A stretch of 11,156 bases of DNA, from NCBI GenBank assembly GCA_013152625.1, contig JAADFY010000257.1, forward strand, positions 1 to 11,156, written 5' to 3'. The position numbers were made by a program, and so were the translations under genes. The stretch comes from Alphaproteobacteria bacterium (GTDB taxonomy: Bacteria; Pseudomonadota; Alphaproteobacteria; Rhizobiales; Devosiaceae). Below the pieces are notes generated by a model that did not search any database, was not told the origin of the DNA, and saw nothing but the letters and a program-made list of their open reading frames with translations. Of this stretch, positions 7,605 through 11,156 are shown piece after piece; the first letter of the stretch is position 1; each line of letters opens with the position of its first letter.

Positions 7605-8553
7605 CACTCTCCTTGCTGGATTCCGCACCGGCCCGGTTGGTGAGCGACAGTGCCATTTGACCTTCGACCCGCATGTCGATGACATCCAGATCCCGTTCTA
7701 AAAGCTGGCTTGAGGCATCGAGGCGGATAAGCTCGAGCATGGCTTTTTCCGGGTTCTGTTCGGGCAGCATGATGCGCAGCCCGTTGCGGTACAAAAGATC
7801 CCACCGCCGCCCCGCGATACGGCTGGTGGCCACCAGATCACGCCCTAAAATAGGGTAAGCCGACACCAGATCTACGATCTCGCCAACCCCGCTTGCCGCG
7901 CCATCCCCCACAATCAGCGGCAAATCCTCGTCGCCCCCGGCAATCGGCACCAACTGGCGCCCGCTCGCATCCACCAGAAACGTAACTCCGTCGATCCGCC
8001 AGCGGGCCACCGGCTCCCGCTCGGTAACCATCACATTCAGACCGGTGGGATAGACCTTGGTCACGCTGGCACTTTTGATCGCAGGCAGCACTTCGAGCCG
8101 GGCCCGGGCTTCATCGGCATCATAAGCGACCATCGACACACCGGCCTCAATGCCCAGGGCGTCAAACACCGTTTCCTGGCTGGAAATGGCCAGTCCGGTC
8201 ATCGAGATTTCGCGCACATCCAGTCCGGCCCGGGAGGTCCCGGCCGCCACTATGTCGATGATCGTTCCACCGGCCGCCCGAAACAGGTCCCGGCCCTGAT
8301 AAATACCCACGATTGTTATGAGGGCGAGAAACAAAGCTGCTGCCTGAATAATCAGGCGCCGGTGCAAAACCCACAACCGCTGCAGCACAAAGACGTGAAA
8401 CCACGACCGCAACCAGGGCTGTGACCATACCACCCCCGGCAATCTCGGTGCCGACGGGCCGGGAACTTGCCCTGTGGCGCCGGCGCTCCGCTCTATGCCG
8501 CCGGTTGCCCGGTTCGCCCCTACCTGTTGCAACTTGCGTCCTCCACCATCCAC
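7591..8553 (-). CDS. ftsQ: Cell division protein FtsQ
   Basis: FtsQ is a bitopic inner-membrane protein that links early and late divisome proteins in the periplasm (FtsQLB complex). The 320-residue product has a cytoplasmic tail of about 65 residues rich in G, R and P, one membrane segment (about 67-84, LIIQAAALFLALITIVGI), a POTRA domain (about 111-180) with VREISMTGLAISSQ, the ALGIEAGVSMVAYDADEAR stretch, LEVLPAIKSASVTKVYPTGL and VTEREPVARW, and then the beta domain with FLVDASGRQL and LLYRNGLRIMLP. The order fits the family. The start is uncertain: GTG 8553 has GAGGAA eight bases upstream, while TTG 8532 has GGAGGA six bases upstream. The first overlaps ddl by 34 bases, the second by 13. 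FtsA overlaps its end. Confidence 0.94.
   Translation of the reverse strand: MDGGGRKLQQVGANRATGGIERSAGATGQVPGPSAPRLPGVVWSQPWLRSWFHVFVLQRLWVLHRRLIIQAAALFLALITIVGIYQGRDLFRAAGGTIIDIVAAGTSRAGLDVREISMTGLAISSQETVFDALGIEAGVSMVAYDADEARARLEVLPAIKSASVTKVYPTGLNVMVTEREPVARWRIDGVTFLVDASGRQLVPIAGGDEDLPLIVGDGAASGVGEIVDLVSAYPILGRDLVATSRIAGRRWDLLYRNGLRIMLPEQNPEKAMLELIRLDASSQLLERDLDVIDMRVEGQMALSLTNRAGAESSKESDVGH
7619..7623. promoter_or_regulatory. GANTC site (GATTC) just upstream of ftsA
   Basis: This lies inside the ftsQ coding end, 15 bases before the ftsA start and next to its AAGGAG. It may be a CcrM-type methylation target; no direct evidence of function. Confidence 0.25.
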
Positions 8554-9440
8554 ACAACCAGTTCCTCAAACGAATGGCCCGCATGGGCGCTCATTTCAGG
8601 CACCAGTGACATCTTGGTCATGCCCGGCTGGGTGTTGGTTTCAAGGCACACCAGTTCCCCGTCACCCCCGGCCCGCTCGTTAAACCGGAAGTCAGACCGG
8701 GTAACCCCCCGGCATCCGAGTGCCCCGTGGGCCCGCAAAGACAGTTTTTGTACGTTGAGGTAAATATTCGATGAAATCGGCGCCGGAATTACATGTTTTG
8801 ATCCCCCGGCGGCATACTTTGCCTCATAATTGTAAAAGTGCAGATCGGTGATGACCTCAATCACCCCCAGTGCCACATCGCCCATTACCGCGCAGGTCAG
8901 CTCCCGCCCGGCAACAAACCGCTCCACCATGAGCTGCTCGCCCCCGGCCCAGTCGGTCCGCAAAATTTCCTGAGGCGGATGAGGCGACCCGGCGGCCACG
9001 ATAAAGACGCCGACGCTGGAACCCTGTGCCACCGGCTTGATCACATAGGGCGGTTCCATGACATGGTCGCGGGCGATAACTTCGCGATGCTCGATGACAT
9101 GATCGGTCACCGGAATCCCGGCGGCCTTGAAAATGATCTTGGCCTGATGTTTGTCCATGGCCAGGGCCGAGGCCAGAACCCCGGAATGGGTGTAGGGAAT
9201 TTGCAGGAATTCCAGGATCCCCTGAACGGTTCCGTCTTCGCCCACCGGGCCATGCAGGGCATTGAAAACCGCATCAGGGCCAATGCGCAAAAGCGTGGCC
9301 GAAATGTCCCGGTCCACATCCACTTCCACCACATCATACCCCGCCCCCTGCAAGGCGGCAGCGCACGCCTGCCCGCTAAGCAGCGAGATTTCACGCTCCG
9401 GCGACCAGCCGCCCATCAATACCGCAACTTTTTTGCCCAT
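8520..9440 (-). CDS. ddl: D-alanine--D-alanine ligase Ddl
   Basis: Ddl joins two D-alanines at the cost of ATP in the cytoplasm, supplying the end of the peptidoglycan stem peptide. The 306-residue length and ATP-grasp layout fit DdlB. Seen: N-terminal GGWSPEREISLLSG with the substrate-binding E15, ALHGPVGEDGTVQG (about 61-74), YTHSGVLASALAMDK, the ATP-binding YVIKPVAQGSSVGV (132-145) with the omega-loop serines, NYEAKYAAGG (about 204-213), and the metal/substrate motif LETNTQPGMT (266-275) with E267 and N269. All recognisable catalytic groups are present. ATG 9440 is preceded by GGGGGAA at three bases. A 27-base gap separates it from the membrane protein gene upstream; ftsQ overlaps its end. 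Whether this is the organism's only Ddl cannot be told. Confidence 0.97.
   Translation of the reverse strand: MGKKVAVLMGGWSPEREISLLSGQACAAALQGAGYDVVEVDVDRDISATLLRIGPDAVFNALHGPVGEDGTVQGILEFLQIPYTHSGVLASALAMDKHQAKIIFKAAGIPVTDHVIEHREVIARDHVMEPPYVIKPVAQGSSVGVFIVAAGSPHPPQEILRTDWAGGEQLMVERFVAGRELTCAVMGDVALGVIEVITDLHFYNYEAKYAAGGSKHVIPAPISSNIYLNVQKLSLRAHGALGCRGVTRSDFRFNERAGGDGELVCLETNTQPGMTKMSLVPEMSAHAGHSFEELVVWMVEDASCNR
8539..8544 (-). promoter_or_regulatory. Candidate ribosome binding site for an internal ftsQ start (GGAGGA)
   Basis: The minus strand reads GGAGGA, then six bases (cgcaag), then TTG at 8532-8530 in the ftsQ frame. It lies in the last codons of ddl. It would give an ftsQ product seven residues shorter than the GTG 8553 start. 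Confidence 0.4.
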
Positions 9441-9467
9441 CGCTTCCCCCGAAAATAGACCTTTCGA

Positions 9468-10532
9468 CTATCCGGCCACCTTGCGCATCAGCCATTCTGC
9501 CGGGCCCCGCCTGGCCCAAAGGCCCCAGATCCAGGCGTACAATACGCTGGCGGCAACAAATGCCAGCGCGGCGTAAAAACTGGTCTCGATGCTTTGCCCG
9601 GACAGCAGGCCCATCGCCTCCAGAATTCCCATGCCCACTAAAATATGTACCAGATAAAGGGTTAAGGCCTGCCGACCGGCCCGCAAAAAAGGCCCCCACA
9701 TCCCTGCCGTGGCGATCTGGACAGAGGAAAAAACACTCAGGCACACCCCGATTACCAGCGCCGCCGTCCCCGATCCTGCCAGCATGTAAAGCGGCAGGGG
9801 CGGGATCGGCGAAAGCCCTGCCAGCTCGCTAAGTTCGGGGTCAAGCCCTGCGGCCAGAAACGACAGCGCATACGCCGCCGATAAAGCCAGCGCTCCGCCA
9901 AAAGCAAGCCGCATCTGGGTTGAAAACCGGTTCAGATCCAGCCGCGCCAGCACCATGCCGAGTACGAAAAACCCCAGCCATGGCACCACCGGGTGCCAGC
10001 CGTTGAACAAAAGATTGCGCACAAACCCTTCAGCGGTCCAGAACCCGGCATATTCCAGCGTTTCCCAGTTCCAGCCCCGCTCATAATCCATAACCCCCAC
10101 CATGACCACGAACACCATTGGCAACAGGATCACCACCAACCACAACAGCCCGCTGGACAGGGGCACCATAAGCACGCCGACAACAAAAAAGATCGCGTAG
10201 TAATGCAAAATATCGGCGGGAAATATCAACGAGTTGAGCAACCCCGCCGCCATCAGGAACACCGCCCGTTTCATGGTTGTCGCGCTTAAGGCACCCCAGC
10301 CGGTCCGCCGGGCCGCCAGACCCAGCCCGACCCCGGCCAGAACAACAAACGTCGCCGCCGCCTTGCCCTCCAGAAAGCCTAAAAACCACGCGATCGGTCC
10401 GGTGCCGGTGGCCGCCCCCATCACCACATGGAAATTGACAAACACCATGCCCGAGAACGCTAAAAACCGGGCGAAATCAAGCCCGGTCAGGCGCCCCGAA
10501 TCCGGCGCAGGTTGCATTTGGCCGTCATTCAC
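9468..10532 (-). CDS. YeiB/DUF418-like multi-pass membrane protein, predicted acyltransferase
   Basis: This 354-residue inner-membrane protein has about ten hydrophobic segments (near 21-38, 57-73, 89-104, 108-124, 128-147, 182-197, 208-229, 247-269, 287-309 and 320-339). Its motifs resemble the DUF1624 (HGSNAT_cat) and DUF418/YeiB families: RLTGLDFARFLAFSGMVFVN, GKAAATFVVLAGVGLGLAARR, FPADILHYYAIFF, the loop FNGWHPVVPWLGFFVLGM, and C-terminal GRQALTLYLVHIL followed by GPAEWLMRK. Related families move acyl groups across membranes, but I cannot name a substrate; peptidoglycan or another envelope glycan is only a guess from its neighbours. Histidines 35, 110 and 180 are candidate functional residues. 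The start is GTG 10532, whose G is the last base of the murB TAG (TAGTG), with AGGTG just upstream, so it is coupled to murB. ddl follows after 27 bases. A DUF418-type function other than acyl transfer is possible. Confidence 0.85.
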   Translation of the reverse strand: MNDGQMQPAPDSGRLTGLDFARFLAFSGMVFVNFHVVMGAATGTGPIAWFLGFLEGKAAATFVVLAGVGLGLAARRTGWGALSATTMKRAVFLMAAGLLNSLIFPADILHYYAIFFVVGVLMVPLSSGLLWLVVILLPMVFVVMVGVMDYERGWNWETLEYAGFWTAEGFVRNLLFNGWHPVVPWLGFFVLGMVLARLDLNRFSTQMRLAFGGALALSAAYALSFLAAGLDPELSELAGLSPIPPLPLYMLAGSGTAALVIGVCLSVFSSVQIATAGMWGPFLRAGRQALTLYLVHILVGMGILEAMGLLSGQSIETSFYAALAFVAASVLYAWIWGLWARRGPAEWLMRKVAG

Positions 10533-11156
10533 TAAGCACCTGCAAAAACCTCACCATCCAGAAACTCTTTGATTTCCCGCCCCGGTTCGAAACGGCCGAG
10601 CCGCTTGATTTCCCATTCCAGCGCCACCCCGCTCTGGGCCCGCACCCGTTGCCGGACGGTCTCGCCCAGCAATTCGATATCGTGGGCGGTCGCCTTGCCC
10701 GAGTTGATCAGGAAATTGCAGTGCTTTTGTGAAACCTCTGCGCCTTTGACCTGCAGGCCGCGGCACCCTGCCACCTCGATCAGCTTCCAGCTCGAACCCC
10801 CGGGCGGATTTTTGAACGTGGAACCCCCGGTGCGCGATTTTGTTGGCTGGGAGCTTTCCCGGGTCCGGGTAATATCGTTCATTTCCTCCAGAATTTTCCC
10901 CCGGTCTCCAGCCGCCCCCTGATAGATGGCCGAAACAATGACCAGACCCGGCGGCCCGCTGGAATGACGATAGGCATATCCCATGTCGGCATTGGAGACC
11001 GTAACCGGCTCCCCGGCGCGGGTAATTCCGCGCAATTCAATCATCCGGTCGCGAGTTTCGGTGCCATAGCACCCCGCATTCATGTGCAGCGCCCCTCCGA
11101 TCGCCCCCGGAATACCGCGATAAAAGCTCAAACCGCCAATGCCCGCTTCCGCCGCC
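10532..11156 (-). CDS. murB: UDP-N-acetylenolpyruvoylglucosamine reductase MurB, C-terminal part (runs off right edge)
   Basis: MurB is the FAD enzyme that reduces UDP-GlcNAc-enolpyruvate to UDP-MurNAc with NADPH in the cytoplasm. The visible 207 residues start inside the FAD domain at AAEAGIGGL and continue with IPGAIGGALHMNAGCYG. The substrate domain then shows MGYAYRHS (YRxS, the conserved tyrosine), and GGSTFKNPPGGSSWKLIEVAG, where the serine of GST is the expected proton donor. The C-terminal part has HCNFLINSGKATAHDIE and LEWEIKRLG with the conserved glutamate. This pattern fits the type II form common in alphaproteobacteria. The frame is open to the window edge, so a TTG at 11131 is an internal codon and not the start. 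The TAG stop shares its G with the GTG of the following membrane protein gene. Confidence 0.97.
   Translation of the reverse strand, partial: AAEAGIGGLSFYRGIPGAIGGALHMNAGCYGTETRDRMIELRGITRAGEPVTVSNADMGYAYRHSSGPPGLVIVSAIYQGAAGDRGKILEEMNDITRTRESSQPTKSRTGGSTFKNPPGGSSWKLIEVAGCRGLQVKGAEVSQKHCNFLINSGKATAHDIELLGETVRQRVRAQSGVALEWEIKRLGRFEPGREIKEFLDGEVFAGA

Noticed and set aside
7605..7685. N-terminal extension of ftsA
   Set aside because: The extra residues are ftsQ sequence read in another frame and do not look like FtsA. AAGGAG just before ATG 7604 sets the start.
11129..11131. TTG codon as a murB start
   Set aside because: The frame continues upstream to the edge with typical MurB residues (EAGIGG), so the gene is cut by the window and this codon is internal.

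Overview
The window is an uninterrupted piece of a chromosomal division and cell wall (dcw) cluster. Every convincing gene lies on the minus strand. In transcription order (high to low coordinates) they are: the 3' part of murB, a YeiB/DUF418-like multi-pass membrane protein, ddl, ftsQ, ftsA, ftsZ, lpxC, bamD, recN and the 5' part of ligA. The order ftsQ-ftsA-ftsZ-lpxC-bamD-recN-ligA, the roughly 60% GC composition, the long FtsZ linker ending in EIPAFLRRHG, the FtsZ N-terminus MTIKLQIPDIKELKPR and the FtsA N-terminus with VSVLDLGASK all point to an alphaproteobacterium, most like Hyphomicrobiales (Rhizobiales) and relatives. I cannot name a genus.

The layout has two parts. From the right edge to about 6288, five genes are packed tightly: murB and the membrane protein share a base (TAGTG), 27 bases precede ddl, ddl and ftsQ overlap, and ftsQ and ftsA overlap. 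From ftsZ leftward the genes are spaced by 145 to 295 noncoding bases, so ftsZ, lpxC, bamD and recN probably each have promoters of their own as well as read-through. RecN and ligA overlap by four bases. I see no convincing intrinsic terminator anywhere.

The genes combine peptidoglycan precursor synthesis (MurB, Ddl), the divisome (FtsQ, FtsA, FtsZ), lipid A synthesis (LpxC), outer-membrane protein assembly (BamD), and DNA repair/replication (RecN, LigA). No phage, IS element, CRISPR array, tRNA or rRNA was seen.

This is mainly a conserved housekeeping region, and I do not find an undescribed system of the defence or mobile type. The parts worth a second look are the predicted membrane acyltransferase inserted between murB and ddl, a CtrA-like TTAA-N7-CTAA box upstream of ftsZ, GANTC sites that are scarce overall but sit near start codons, an inverted repeat in the bamD leader, and non-ATG starts with strong Shine-Dalgarno sequences (ligA TTG, perhaps ftsQ TTG).
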